Part shown: in pieces, positions 17,088-25,320 of the stretch | Position numbering within the stretch: the stretch's first letter is position 1 | Layout of the letters: the number at the start of each line of letters is the position of its first letter | DNA from: Kingella oralis | Lineage (GTDB): Bacteria; Pseudomonadota; Gammaproteobacteria; Burkholderiales; Neisseriaceae | Assembly: GCF_014054985.1 (NCBI RefSeq) | Contig: NZ_CP059569.1 | Location: 2,340,500 to 2,404,499 of the forward strand | DNA: 64,000 nt | Direction: 5' to 3' | The notes under the pieces: model-generated | What the model was told of the DNA's origin: nothing | The model's input: the letters and a program-made list of their open reading frames with translations, nothing else | The model's database searches: none | Position numbers and translations under genes: made by a program

Positions 17088-17675
17088 ATGTTCTCCACGC
17101 TCAAAACCATCTGGCAGGGCTTAACCCAAAAGGGCAAAGTCTTCCCGCACCAACTCGCTTTCACCCTGCTGATTCCCCTGCGCAATCTTGCCCTATCGCC
17201 GCACCAAGTGGTGGAGCGGCTGCATTTGTTGCCACAACATCGCGTGCTGGAAATGGGTTGCGGCGCAGGCTATTTCAGCCCCGCGCTGGCGCAGGCCGTG
17301 CCGCAAGGCGAATTGGTGCTGGCGGACATCCAGCCCGAAATGCTTGCCTACGCGCAAAAACGGCTGGCAAAACGCCGAATCCGCAATACGCGCTATTATC
17401 TTTGCCAAGGCACGCCTTTTGATTTCCCCGACCGCAGCTTTGACCGCATTGTGTTGATTACCGTGCTCGGCGAAATCGCCGACCCAGCCGCCTATTTGCA
17501 AGAGTTCCACCGCCTATTGCACCCCGATGGCATCGTGTCCATTTCCGAAACCGCAGGCGACCCCGACAAGCTCACCCGCGCCCAGCTTACCGCGCTGATG
17601 CAGGCGCACCAATTTGTTTTGTGCCAAAGCTACGGCACGGAAAAGAATTACACGCTTAATTTTCAGGCTGCCTAA
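17088..17675 (+). CDS. Class I SAM-dependent methyltransferase
   Basis: 195 residues. The SAM-binding motif I is VLEMGCGAGYFSPALAQA, with acidic residues of motif II in LVLADIQPEMLAYA and the post-motif DRSFDRIVLITVLGEI. This matches UbiE/Methyltransf_11-type enzymes; the substrate is unknown. The last codons, TTT CAG GCT GCC TAA, are an uptake sequence, so the C-terminus FQAA and the stop are uptake-sequence encoded. Only 24 bp separate it from the Rieske gene, so they are probably cotranscribed and may act on the same compound. Confidence 0.85.
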   Translation: MFSTLKTIWQGLTQKGKVFPHQLAFTLLIPLRNLALSPHQVVERLHLLPQHRVLEMGCGAGYFSPALAQAVPQGELVLADIQPEMLAYAQKRLAKRRIRNTRYYLCQGTPFDFPDRSFDRIVLITVLGEIADPAAYLQEFHRLLHPDGIVSISETAGDPDKLTRAQLTALMQAHQFVLCQSYGTEKNYTLNFQAA

Positions 17676-17699
17676 CTCCATCCAAAAAAAGGAACACCC

Positions 17700-18707
17700 A
17701 TGTCGCTGAAAAACCATTGGTACATCGCCGCCACCGAAGCCGCCGTGCGCAAAAAACCGCAAGCCGTGCAAATCTTCGGGCAGCACTATGTCGTCTTCCA
17801 CACCCAAAACAACCAATACGCCGCCCTGCTGGACTGCTGCCCGCACCGCAACGTGCCGCTCTCGGGCGGCAAAACCGCCAACGGCAACATCCAATGCCCC
17901 TACCACGGCTGGCAATTTGACGGCGCAGGCAAGCTCGCCCACATCCCCGCCACCCCAAGCTGCTGCCACGATGTGCGCATCCCCACCGCCCACACCCTCG
18001 CCCAAGACGGCTACGTTTGGCTTTGCATCGGCGAACCCGCCAGCGAAAAACCCCTGCCCTTCCCGCATTGCAACGAAGCAGGCTGGACAACCTTTCGCAT
18101 GAACAAACACTTCCACGCCCCTGTCGCCCAATGCTTGGAAAACTTCCTAGACTGCCCGCACGCCGTCTATGTGCACCGCGGGCTGTTCCGCAGCCCCACC
18201 CGCCAAGCCATGCAAGCCGAGCTGCGCTATCTGGCCGACGGCGCAGAAGTGGAATACCACGGCGAACCGCGCCAAAAAAGCGTGGTGTGGGACACCCTGC
18301 AAAACAGCCGCGCGCAAATGCGCCACACCGACCGCTTCATCGCCCCCAACACATCGCGCGTGGACTACATCTTCTCCGACAGCAAGCACTACATCATCAC
18401 CTCGTCCTGCACCCCCATCAACGAGCGCGAAACCCAAGTGCACACCGTCATCAGCTACAAATACGGCAAGCTCGCCCCACTCATCCGCCTGTTTTTCCAG
18501 CCGCTGTCGCACATCATCATCGGGCAAGACATCAAAATGCTCAAACGCCAACACGACACCATCCAACGCTTCGGCGGCAAACCCCGCTTCTACCGCAGCC
18601 AAGCCGACCTGCTGCTCCCTGCCATAGAAGCATGGCGCAAAGCGCTGGACGAAAACAGCCCCCCGCCCGAAGCAGGCAAAAGCGAAGTGCGCGAGTTGTT
18701 TTTGTGA
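17700..18707 (+). CDS. Rieske non-heme iron oxygenase (first of two)
   Basis: 335 residues. The Rieske [2Fe-2S] ligands are in CPHRNVPLSGG and CPYHGWQF. The mononuclear iron site is in NFLDCPHAVYVHRGLF, with two His and an expected later acidic ligand. The layout (N-terminal Rieske, C-terminal catalytic domain) is that of ring-hydroxylating or demethylating oxygenase alpha subunits such as VanA-type enzymes. A reductase partner is not seen nearby. The ribosome site AAAGGAA precedes the ATG. A second, divergent Rieske oxygenase lies at 22152. Confidence 0.9.
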   Translation: MSLKNHWYIAATEAAVRKKPQAVQIFGQHYVVFHTQNNQYAALLDCCPHRNVPLSGGKTANGNIQCPYHGWQFDGAGKLAHIPATPSCCHDVRIPTAHTLAQDGYVWLCIGEPASEKPLPFPHCNEAGWTTFRMNKHFHAPVAQCLENFLDCPHAVYVHRGLFRSPTRQAMQAELRYLADGAEVEYHGEPRQKSVVWDTLQNSRAQMRHTDRFIAPNTSRVDYIFSDSKHYIITSSCTPINERETQVHTVISYKYGKLAPLIRLFFQPLSHIIIGQDIKMLKRQHDTIQRFGGKPRFYRSQADLLLPAIEAWRKALDENSPPPEAGKSEVRELFL

Positions 18708-18789
18708 TGGCGGTTTCAGGCTGCCTTAGCTTTCAGGCTGCCTACGCCCCCGCCGTAGTTTTAGCCATTTTAACCGCGCCCCAATTCCA

Positions 18790-18828
18790 TTTTAGCTTCG
18801 CAACTCCGCTTCGCTACGCAGGCTGCCT
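18790..18828. repeat. 40-bp uptake-sequence-derived repeat, copy 3 (inverted)
   Basis: TTTTAGCTTCGCAACTCC then GCTTCGCTACGCAGGCTGCC. It is nearly identical to the copy at 15810 and the complement of those at 861, 20926 and 23170. Confidence 0.75.
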
Positions 18829-18852
18829 TTTAGTATTCTTTATTTTTCGCCA

Positions 18853-18900
18853 GAGCAGGCGTTTTGCCGCCTACCACGAGCAGGGGCAAGCCCCTGCACC
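18853..18900. repeat. 48-bp dispersed repeat with GC-rich palindromes
   Basis: The complement of 8892-8939 with about three differences by eye. It contains CAGGGGCAAGCCCCTG, a 7-bp stem, and a second short stem around GGCGTTTTGCCGCC. Confidence 0.7.
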
Positions 18901-19107
18901 CCACCGTAGCCCAACCATTCGCGCCACCCCAAAAGGCAGCCTGAAAATCATCACCCCAGCAGTTGCCCACCAACCCCATCAAACAAATTGTGGTGGGCAA
19001 ACCAGTTGCCCACCCTACGGGCTTGCTGGATAGATTGCCTTTCAGGCTGCCTAACGCTTCACAAATGTTTAATGCTACTGCCCATTCCCCTACGTCCAGC
19101 CGAATGG

Positions 19108-19192
19108 AGCATCCTTTTTTCGGAAAAAAGCGTGCGCTTGTTCGACGACGCACGAAGTGCGGCTAGTTCGCACGCGCCGAAAAAAGGATGCG
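19108..19192. repeat. Long inverted repeat (hairpin)
   Basis: GCATCCTTTTTTCGG on the left is perfectly complemented by CCGAAAAAAGGATGC on the right, with a second stem GCGTGCG/CGCACGC inside. The 85-bp unit would fold into one large hairpin. It lies in the 878-bp gene-free spacer 18708-19585, which otherwise holds repeats and a MITE but no credible gene. Confidence 0.7.
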
Positions 19193-19248
19193 CAGTGAGG
19201 GAAGTCTGCGAAGCAGACCTGCACGTCGGGGTCGCCTTTCTTTTGCTT

Positions 19249-19409
19249 TGAACCTGTATTCATTATCCGCGCGAATAGATTTTGCGTCATAAAAGCATGG
19301 ATACAAGGCGCAAAGTGCAGCAAGGTTAAATACCTTGCGAGCATTTGCAACGCCGTAGCCATGCTTTTAGGGCGTAAAAGCTGTCGTGTGGATGATGAAT
19401 GCAGGTTCA
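19249..19409. mobile_element. MITE-like palindromic element, type A
   Basis: About 161 bp. The ends are TGAACCTGTATTCATTATCC and, on the complement, TGAACCTGCATTCATCATCC (18 of 20 match). The inverted similarity continues inward (TAAAAGCATGG on both arms) to a centre GCAAGGT-TAAAT-ACCTTGC, so the whole unit is an imperfect palindrome. No coding capacity. It shares its central core with the element at 24367-24529, whose ends differ. Confidence 0.75.
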
Positions 19410-19585
19410 CACTTTGGCGAAGCAAAGAAAAGTAAGTGCCCCGCTGGCATGAAGCGCATGGTTAAAACTACACCACAAGCTAACCACAAAGCACCAACCC
19501 TTTTTCCAAACTCCCCAATCCTGTAAACAATAATAAAAGCAGCCTGCCCCCCACTTTCAGGCTGCCTTAACGCCCCATACACACC

Positions 19586-20212
19586 ATGCCCCCCAATCGC
19601 CTGCTCGCCCTTCTCACCCTCCTCGCCACCCTCGTCTTCCACCTCTGGCAAAACCACCACGCCCCGCACGGCGGCGCCATCGCCCTGCCCAAAAGCCTGT
19701 GGCTCGGGCTAACGCTTTACTGCTGGCTGCTGCAACCCCCGCTTATCATCCGCCGCAGCCATCTCCCCCGCGCCCAAAGCGTATGGCGGCTATTTTGGGC
19801 ATTGATGCTCGTCCGCGCCGCCACCGAACTCTGGCTACTCTACGGCGTGCACCAATGGAAATACAGCTACGGCATCGCCCACGACCTATGCTCCGCCGCC
19901 CTGCTGCTTATCGGCGCGCACTACGCCCAAACTCAGCCCCAAAGGCAGCCTGAAACCGAACGCAACCACCCCCATCCCAACCCCACCTCGCCCGAAATCC
20001 ACCATATGCACATCATCGCCGCCATGTTCCTATGCGAAGCCCTATTCGCCTACTACATCTCCCACTTCAACGCCCAGCACACCCACGCCCAGCTTTGGTT
20101 TATCAACTGGCAACGCGAACACATCCCCAACCTGATTTTCACACTCATCAGCGAAGCCATCCTGCTAAAATGGCTGCATCGCATAGACACATGGCTCAAC
20201 CAACATGACTAA
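19586..20212 (+). CDS. Hypothetical integral membrane protein
   Basis: 208 residues with four or five hydrophobic segments: residues about 5-18, about 38-55, about 70-90, then AHDLCSAALLLIGAHYA, IIAAMFLCEALFAYYI, and one near IPNLIFTLISEAILL. A central polar loop holds an uptake-sequence-coded QRQPETE and many His and Pro residues. No family is recognised. It overlaps the next gene by 8 bp, which implies translational coupling. It lies in the Rieske/GNAT cluster, where a membrane-bound step would fit, but this is inference. Confidence 0.65.
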   Translation: MPPNRLLALLTLLATLVFHLWQNHHAPHGGAIALPKSLWLGLTLYCWLLQPPLIIRRSHLPRAQSVWRLFWALMLVRAATELWLLYGVHQWKYSYGIAHDLCSAALLLIGAHYAQTQPQRQPETERNHPHPNPTSPEIHHMHIIAAMFLCEALFAYYISHFNAQHTHAQLWFINWQREHIPNLIFTLISEAILLKWLHRIDTWLNQHD

Positions 20213-20945
20213 CCCCCTCGCCACCCGCACCCAAACCCCGCAAAGCCTAAGCGAAATCCAAACCGCCCAACTCTACGCTCTCTACGCCACCTACTACGGC
20301 GGCACCAGCCCCGAGCTGTTCCAACGCGATTTGCAAGAAAAAGACCAAATCCTCATCCTGCAAGACGGCAACACCCCCGTCGGCTTCACCACCCTCAAAA
20401 TCATCCGCGCCGAACACCAAAACCAACCCGTTCGCGCCGTCTTTTCGGGCGACACCATCATCCGCCACGAATACTGGGGCAGCCAAACCCTGCCGCTGGC
20501 ATGGTGCGAACTTGTCGGCAAAATCCAAGCCCAGCAGCCGCATATCCCGCTTTACTGGCTGCTGATTGTCAAAGGTAACCGCACCTATCGCTATCTCAAC
20601 GTGTTCAGCAAACAATACTACCCCAACCGCAAAGCCCCCACCCCACCCGAAATCCAAAGCCTGATAAACCAGCTCGCCCGCGACCGCTTTGGCGCGTATT
20701 ACCAAGCCGAGCGCGGCATCGTGCACTACCCGCAATCGCAAGGGCATCTCAAAGCCCAATGGCACAACAGCGCGAGCAACCGCAACCCCGAAGCCCAATT
20801 TTTCGCCGAAAGAAATCCCCACTACCAACAAGGCGACGAACTTGTCTGCCTAACCCTGCTCGCCGCCGATAATCTCAAATCCTTTGCCCTGCGCGGGTTT
20901 TTGGCAGGGCAAGCGGCGCAACAACAGGCAGCCTGCGGAGCGTAG
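20205..20945 (+). CDS. GNAT-like hypothetical protein
   Basis: 246 residues. The pattern ILILQDGNTPVGFTTLKII, VFSGDTIIRHEYWGSQTLPL, then PLYWLLIVKGNRTYRYL resembles an acyl-CoA-dependent acyltransferase fold (strand, motif A helix, strand), but I cannot name the family. It starts within the end of the membrane protein gene. Its stop codon TAG and last residues (ACGA) are encoded by a copy of the 40-bp repeat, so the C-terminus has probably been replaced. Confidence 0.6.
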   Translation: MTNPLATRTQTPQSLSEIQTAQLYALYATYYGGTSPELFQRDLQEKDQILILQDGNTPVGFTTLKIIRAEHQNQPVRAVFSGDTIIRHEYWGSQTLPLAWCELVGKIQAQQPHIPLYWLLIVKGNRTYRYLNVFSKQYYPNRKAPTPPEIQSLINQLARDRFGAYYQAERGIVHYPQSQGHLKAQWHNSASNRNPEAQFFAERNPHYQQGDELVCLTLLAADNLKSFALRGFLAGQAAQQQAACGA

Positions 20946-20965
20946 CGGCGTTGCGAAGCGAAAAC
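20926..20965. repeat. 40-bp uptake-sequence-derived repeat, copy 4
   Basis: AGGCAGCCTGCGGAGCGTAG followed by CGGCGTTGCGAAGCGAAAAC. The TAG inside it ends the preceding gene. Confidence 0.75.
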
Positions 20966-21099
20966 CGACAACCCCATTTTCAGGCTGCCTCATGCCACCC
21001 AAGGCAGCCTGAAAGCCGCGTTTTTCGTTTTCAGGCTGCCTCAAACCGTTAAGGCAGCCTGAAACCCAATCCGACAACCCCAATCTAAAAGGAGTCCCC

Positions 21100-22077
21100 A
21101 TGCCATCCCCGCCAAACTCAAAAAACGCTGGGACATCTATCCCACATTGGAAGACGTGCTTTCCGCCACGCAAAACCTGTCCGTCTCCCCCTTCGGCACA
21201 ACCGAAAACGGGCTGCTGGGCTTTCGCGGCATCAAACTGGAAAGCGGGTTGGACAAAAACTACGCGCAAACCTACGAACTGCCCGTTTCCCTGCACCGCG
21301 CCGATTTCAGCGGTTCAACGTGGACGTGCTTCACCATCAGCTCCACGATGGACGACGACGAAATCTGCAACATCACCGACTGCGTATTCGACGAGAGCAA
21401 ATTCCACAACGGCTTGGCATACCGTGTGGAAAACATCCGCAACTGCTCGTTCCATGCTTGCGTGTTCAAATACTGCGTCTATTTCAACACCATCGAAAAC
21501 TGCACCTTCACAGGCATGAAAAAAAGCAATACCAAACTGAGATTTCTCTGCGATTCGATTAAAAACTGCCTGTTTGAAGGCGAAATGCGCAAGCTCAAAT
21601 TCTGGGGCTCGCCGCTGGACAACTGCACCTTCAAAGGCACGCTGTATGACTGCTCGTTTGAAGGGCTGAACATTAATTCCGACAAATGGAAGCAGGGCTA
21701 CGTCAGCCCCGACGAAGTGGATAACCGCTTCAATAATTTAGACTGCACCGAAGCCGAATTCATTTATGTGCACCTTCCACAGCTTCTGCTATTTGGACAG
21801 AGTCAAACCCTCGCCGAACAACTGCCTGGTTCACATCACCGACGAATTGTTCGCCGAACTCAACCGCCTGATTGCCAGCCATGCCGATGCGGATTTGAAA
21901 GACAAGCTGCTCACCTATGCAAACTCGTTTTACCGCCCACATATCCAAACACCCTATAAGTTCGCCCACGCCGACGATTTCGTCCACGCCAACAAACCCG
22001 AAACCATCCCGTTTGCCCGCCAGCTTTACGATTTCGTCTGCCAAGCCGCCGAAGCCACCGGTTGCCGCGTGAGATAG
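21100..22077 (+). pseudogene. Pentapeptide/beta-helix-like protein gene with two frameshifts
   Basis: AAAGGAG precedes the ATG at 21100, but that frame fails at once. Shifting one base gives AIPAKLKKRWDIYPTLEDVL and then a long run of short parallel-helix-like units (NCSFHACVFKYCVYF, NCTFTGMKKSN, NCLFEGEMRKLKF, DCSFEGLNINS). Near 21767 the frame shifts again and continues TFHSFCYLDRVKPSPNN to ATGCRVR at 22077. Two single-base deletions, one next to the ATG and one near 21767, restore a protein of about 325 residues. It splits the GNAT-like gene from the second Rieske gene. Confidence 0.7.
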
Positions 22078-22151
22078 TTTTGGCTGCGCCGAAGCTGCGC
22101 TTTCAGGCTGCCGCAACAACCACATTCCCTTACTCAACCCCAACTCAAACC

Positions 22152-23141
22152 ATGACCCCCAACTGGAAACACTATCCCCAAACATGGTACGCCATCGCCA
22201 TCGCCCGTCAGCTCAAACCCAAGCAAATCCTATCAGGGCAACTGGGCGGCTTGCACTACGTCGTGTACCGTAGCGAATCAGGCAGCCTGAAAGCCGCCGA
22301 TGCCTTCTGCCCACACATGGGCGCGCACCTCAAAGGCGGCAGCGTCGTGCAAGAAGCCATCGCCTGCGGGCTGCATGGCTGCCACATTATCCCGCAAAGC
22401 CAAGATGCCGCCGCCCCTGTAACCCAAGCCGTGCAACAAGGCTGCTGCCTCGCCACTCGCGCATGGCACGTTATCGAACGCTTCGGGCTGGTGTGGCTCT
22501 ATCCGCCCGCGCCGCAAGCCCCCGCCATCCCCCCGTTCAACATGGTGAACGAACACGACCACCTGTGGACGCACACCGATCGCCTGATTGCCGCCGACTG
22601 GCGCGCCATGATATGCAACGGCTTTGACATCTCCCACATGCAAACCGTGCACCAGCGGCAAATCGTGGGCGAGCCGCAGTTTTTCAGGCTGCCCGACAGC
22701 GGCAACCGCCCGCAAGGCTTTTATATGGACTACCAAAGCCGCGTGCTGGAACACGGCGGCTGGTCCAGCGCGGTTATCCAAAAACTGTCGGGCGGACGGC
22801 TCGCGCTGCGCCATACCTGCATCGGCACGGCGGTGATGGTGCAAAGCAAAGTGGGCGCGTTCCAAACCACCGGCATCTTTGCCACCCTGCCGCAAGACGC
22901 GCCCGACACCCCGCCCGAGCAACGCCGCACCCGCGCCTTCGCCGCCATCGCCGTGCCCAAAGCCGCGCCCTATGCCCGCGCCCAACTCTTTGCCGCGCGC
23001 ATGCTGTATCTCGCCTTTTTGCGCAAAGATTTTGGCGTGGTGGAAAATATGAGAATGCGGCTGGACGGCGTGGCAGACATCGGCGTGCAACAAGTGAGCG
23101 CGTTTCAATCGGAATTGGCGGAAATCCAACCCGAGCCGTAA
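22152..23141 (+). CDS. Rieske non-heme iron oxygenase (second of two)
   Basis: 329 residues. The Rieske ligands are CPHMGAHLKGG and, unusually, CGLHGCHI in place of CPYHGW. The catalytic iron site is in NGFDISHMQTVHQRQ. The rest matches Rieske oxygenase alpha subunits only in outline; it is clearly not a recent copy of the 17700 gene. The ATG at 22152 lacks an obvious ribosome site, and an uptake sequence lies 40 bp before it. Substrate is unknown. It sits at the right end of the desaturase-GNAT-methyltransferase-Rieske group. Confidence 0.85.
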   Translation: MTPNWKHYPQTWYAIAIARQLKPKQILSGQLGGLHYVVYRSESGSLKAADAFCPHMGAHLKGGSVVQEAIACGLHGCHIIPQSQDAAAPVTQAVQQGCCLATRAWHVIERFGLVWLYPPAPQAPAIPPFNMVNEHDHLWTHTDRLIAADWRAMICNGFDISHMQTVHQRQIVGEPQFFRLPDSGNRPQGFYMDYQSRVLEHGGWSSAVIQKLSGGRLALRHTCIGTAVMVQSKVGAFQTTGIFATLPQDAPDTPPEQRRTRAFAAIAVPKAAPYARAQLFAARMLYLAFLRKDFGVVENMRMRLDGVADIGVQQVSAFQSELAEIQPEP

Positions 23142-23169
23142 ACCGTTTCAGGCTGCCTATATCGCCCAA

Positions 23170-23209
23170 AGGCAGCCTGCGTAGCGAAGCGGAGTTGCGA
23201 AGCTAAAAC
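23170..23209. repeat. 40-bp uptake-sequence-derived repeat, copy 5
   Basis: AGGCAGCCTGCGTAGCGAAG then CGGAGTTGCGAAGCTAAAAC. Just after it, at 23229-23248, is the perfect stem GTCGGGCAT-TC-ATGCCCGAC. Confidence 0.75.
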
Positions 23210-23348
23210 GTATTCCGCGCCGCAAAGTAGGTCGGGCATTCATGCCCGACAAGTCCCGACAAATGTGAACAATATCAGGCATCAATCCCAAACCAACAAA
23301 CTATTGCCACGCCCAACAGCTTTCAGGCAGCCTGAAACGGATAACCCC

Positions 23349-23726
23349 ATGCCCACCGACACCCAAACCCGCCACCAAAAACGCATCGCCGCCCTTCGCG
23401 CCCGCAAAGTTTCGCTAATGAACAACAGCAAATGGGCGCGACTATTTGACACACTTTGGCGCAGCGCAGGCTTGCAATACGCCCAAGCCAAACCCCTCAC
23501 CAGCGACCAGCTATACGACATAGAACTAGAAATCTATTCCGACCAACATCGCGGCTACACCAGCGACTACATCGCAGGTCCGATTGCCTTGGTGGAAATT
23601 GAATACATCATCATACCGCTGCCCGAAACCATCTGCCGCGAAACCCTTGCCACCGCGCTGGCTGCCAGCGGGCAATACGACACCGAATGGCTTGCAGGCA
23701 GCCTGAAAATCTACGGATACCGTTAG
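23349..23726 (+). CDS. DUF6678-like small protein (possible immunity protein)
   Basis: 125 residues from the ATG at 23349. The core LMNNSKWARLFDTLWRSAG, followed by VEIEYIIIPL near the C-terminus, resembles the DUF6678 family as I recall it, which has an N-terminal NxxKW motif and a C-terminal EIEW motif. A role as an immunity protein is inferred from the neighbours. An uptake sequence near the end codes for AGSLKIYGYR. It opens a run of ten small same-strand genes. Confidence 0.6.
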   Translation: MPTDTQTRHQKRIAALRARKVSLMNNSKWARLFDTLWRSAGLQYAQAKPLTSDQLYDIELEIYSDQHRGYTSDYIAGPIALVEIEYIIIPLPETICRETLATALAASGQYDTEWLAGSLKIYGYR

Positions 23727-23733
23727 GAAACCC

Positions 23734-24237
23734 ATGCCCCCCGAACCCCTCTTCCCCCAACGCTCCACCCCCGCCCCCTTGCCGCCCGAACTCACCGATT
23801 TCCACAGCCCCAGCTACCAACACGCCCTCACCGCATACAACCTCGCCCACGAAATCCACGGCGATGCCATACTGTTTGACCACGCCCAAGCCGCCCGCAG
23901 CAACCGCCAACTTTGGCGCGATTATCCCGAATTGCGCGGGCAATACTGGCAAATCGGCAGCTCAGGGCAGGGCGACTTTTGGTTACTGCGCCGCGACGGC
24001 AATATCTGCTGGTACGACCACGATTTAGGCGAAATCACCCCCGCCGCCATCGTTGATTTCGACATCACATTTGACCAATTTCTAGCCCTATCCGCCTACC
24101 TCGCGCAAATAGAACGCACCCTAGACACAAACGAACACTATTTCGCCAACCCCGCACACCGCCAAGCCTTTGCCGACACGCTCAACCGCATCGCCCAAGG
24201 CTTGTTTGCGCGTTATCCGTATCGATATTTTGATTAG
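23734..24237 (+). CDS. SMI1/KNR4 (SUKH)-like protein
   Basis: 167 residues, starting 8 bp after the previous stop. The stretch YWQIGSSGQGDFWLLRRDGN, then ICWYDHDLGE and FDITFDQFLALSAYLAQIE, follows the SUKH pattern (G-x-G-D strand, W/Y-x-D-H, terminal helix F..FL). SUKH proteins are often immunity proteins against nuclease toxins. No toxin gene is adjacent. The N-terminal 35 residues are Pro-rich. Confidence 0.6.
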   Translation: MPPEPLFPQRSTPAPLPPELTDFHSPSYQHALTAYNLAHEIHGDAILFDHAQAARSNRQLWRDYPELRGQYWQIGSSGQGDFWLLRRDGNICWYDHDLGEITPAAIVDFDITFDQFLALSAYLAQIERTLDTNEHYFANPAHRQAFADTLNRIAQGLFARYPYRYFD

Positions 24238-24289
24238 CCGATAGGACGGCCTGAAATCCCATTTTTAACCCAACCCGAAAGGAAAACCG

Positions 24290-24885
24290 ATGAAAACCAG
24301 CGTAACCTTCCGCTCCAACGCCTTCCCGCCCGTCAAAAACGACACCATCAACGCCCCCATGCGCTAGGGTCTGTTGACAATCAGCCTTGCGGCGGTGTTT
24401 TTGGCAAAAAATACCCGCCTGCCGCGTCAAAAATGCTCGCAAGGTGTCCAACCTTGCTGTGCTTTTTTCCTTGCATTCGGGCATTTTTTACTCAAAAAAC
24501 CGTCTCGCAAGCCGAATGTCAACAGACCCTAAAAACTCGCCCAATGGCTTGCCGCCGAATTGCCAAGCACGGTTTGCCCGTAACCGATTGCTATGACGAG
24601 GATTGGGGCTGGGAAATTGAATTTGAGCACGCCGGTTTCCCGCTGCGCTTGGGCTGCGGCAATATGGACGAAGAAGCGGGAGCGGGCGAAGCGGGAGCGG
24701 GCGAAGCGGTGGCATTCTGCTGCTTTATCACGCCCAGCCGCGCCACGCTGCGCCCGCTCAAACGCCTGTTTCGCGCCGTGGACACCCGCCCCGCGGTGGG
24801 CAGGCTCGCCGATGCGCTGGATGCCGTGTTGCGCGCGCATCCGCAAATCAGCGACATTGAATGGCAAGACGAACAGGCAGCCTGA
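24290..24885 (+). pseudogene. Small hypothetical gene interrupted by a MITE and a frameshift
   Basis: The AAAGGAAAACCG-ATG start gives MKTSVTFRSNAFPPVKNDTI up to 24364, where a 163-bp element intervenes. Behind it the same frame resumes with KLAQWLAAELP, then a one-base loss near 24567 shifts to KHGLPVTDCYDEDWGWEIEF and on to ISDIEWQDEQAA. The joined product would be about 140 residues. A Gly/Ala/Glu repeat (EEAGAGEAGAGEA) lies at its centre. The last codons GCA GCC TGA are an uptake sequence. The intact family is not named. Confidence 0.75.
24367..24529. mobile_element. MITE-like palindromic element, type B, flanked by TA
   Basis: 163 bp. GGGTCTGTTGACA at the left is exactly complemented by TGTCAACAGACCC at the right, and both ends are bordered by TA, as expected for a TA target duplication (IS630/Tc1-type). 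The centre is GCAAGGT-GTCCA-ACCTTGC, the same core as in the 19249 element. No ORF. It interrupts a small gene. Its ends do not match the Correia TATAGTGGATTAA ends. Confidence 0.85.
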
Positions 24886-24966
24886 AAGCCCGCCGACCCG
24901 TTTTAACTCCGTTGAAGCCTGCGGCTTTCAGGCTGCCGCTCCAACCAGTCATCACCAAGGACCCTT

Positions 24967-25278
24967 ATGGCACGCAACAGCGAATCACTCAACACCTTAA
25001 TCTCCACCAGCGGCACCATCGCCGGCATGGGCTTGGCAATCGTCGGCATTTTGGCGGCGAAGCAGTCGATGCAATACAGCGAAATGATTTCGGACGATAT
25101 GTTTCTGTTTTCCTCCATCGGCTTTTTGCTGGTGGTGGTTATCGGCTATCTGGCGCAAAAACATAGCGAACAGCATTACTACTCCCGCTTGGTGCGGCTG
25201 GCGGAATGGCTGTTTTCGCTGTCGCTGCTGCTGCTGGTGGTCGCCGCGGCGCTGGTGCTGCTGTATGCCGAGGCGTAA
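24967..25278 (+). CDS. Small membrane protein
   Basis: 103 residues with three hydrophobic segments: about 16-30 (GTIAGMGLAIVGILAA), 46-62 (FLFSSIGFLLVVVIGYL) and 82-100 (LFSLSLLLLVVAAALVLLY). A short charged loop (QKHSEQHYYSRLVRL) joins the last two. No family is recognised. It sits in the immunity-like array; membrane-embedded immunity proteins exist for pore-forming toxins, but this is only a possibility. An inverted copy of a 38-bp repeat (also at 25989) lies just before it at 24900-24937. Confidence 0.6.
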   Translation: MARNSESLNTLISTSGTIAGMGLAIVGILAAKQSMQYSEMISDDMFLFSSIGFLLVVVIGYLAQKHSEQHYYSRLVRLAEWLFSLSLLLLVVAAALVLLYAEA

Positions 25279-25320
25279 GCCCAAAGGCAGCCTGAAAACC
25301 TATCCGCGAAAAGAAATCCC

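Noticed and set aside
23282..23521. Minus-strand ORFs opposite the array genes (also 24591-24857, 26803-27282)
   Set aside because: They are shadows of the plus-strand genes, rich in Arg/Ser/Pro, without ribosome sites.
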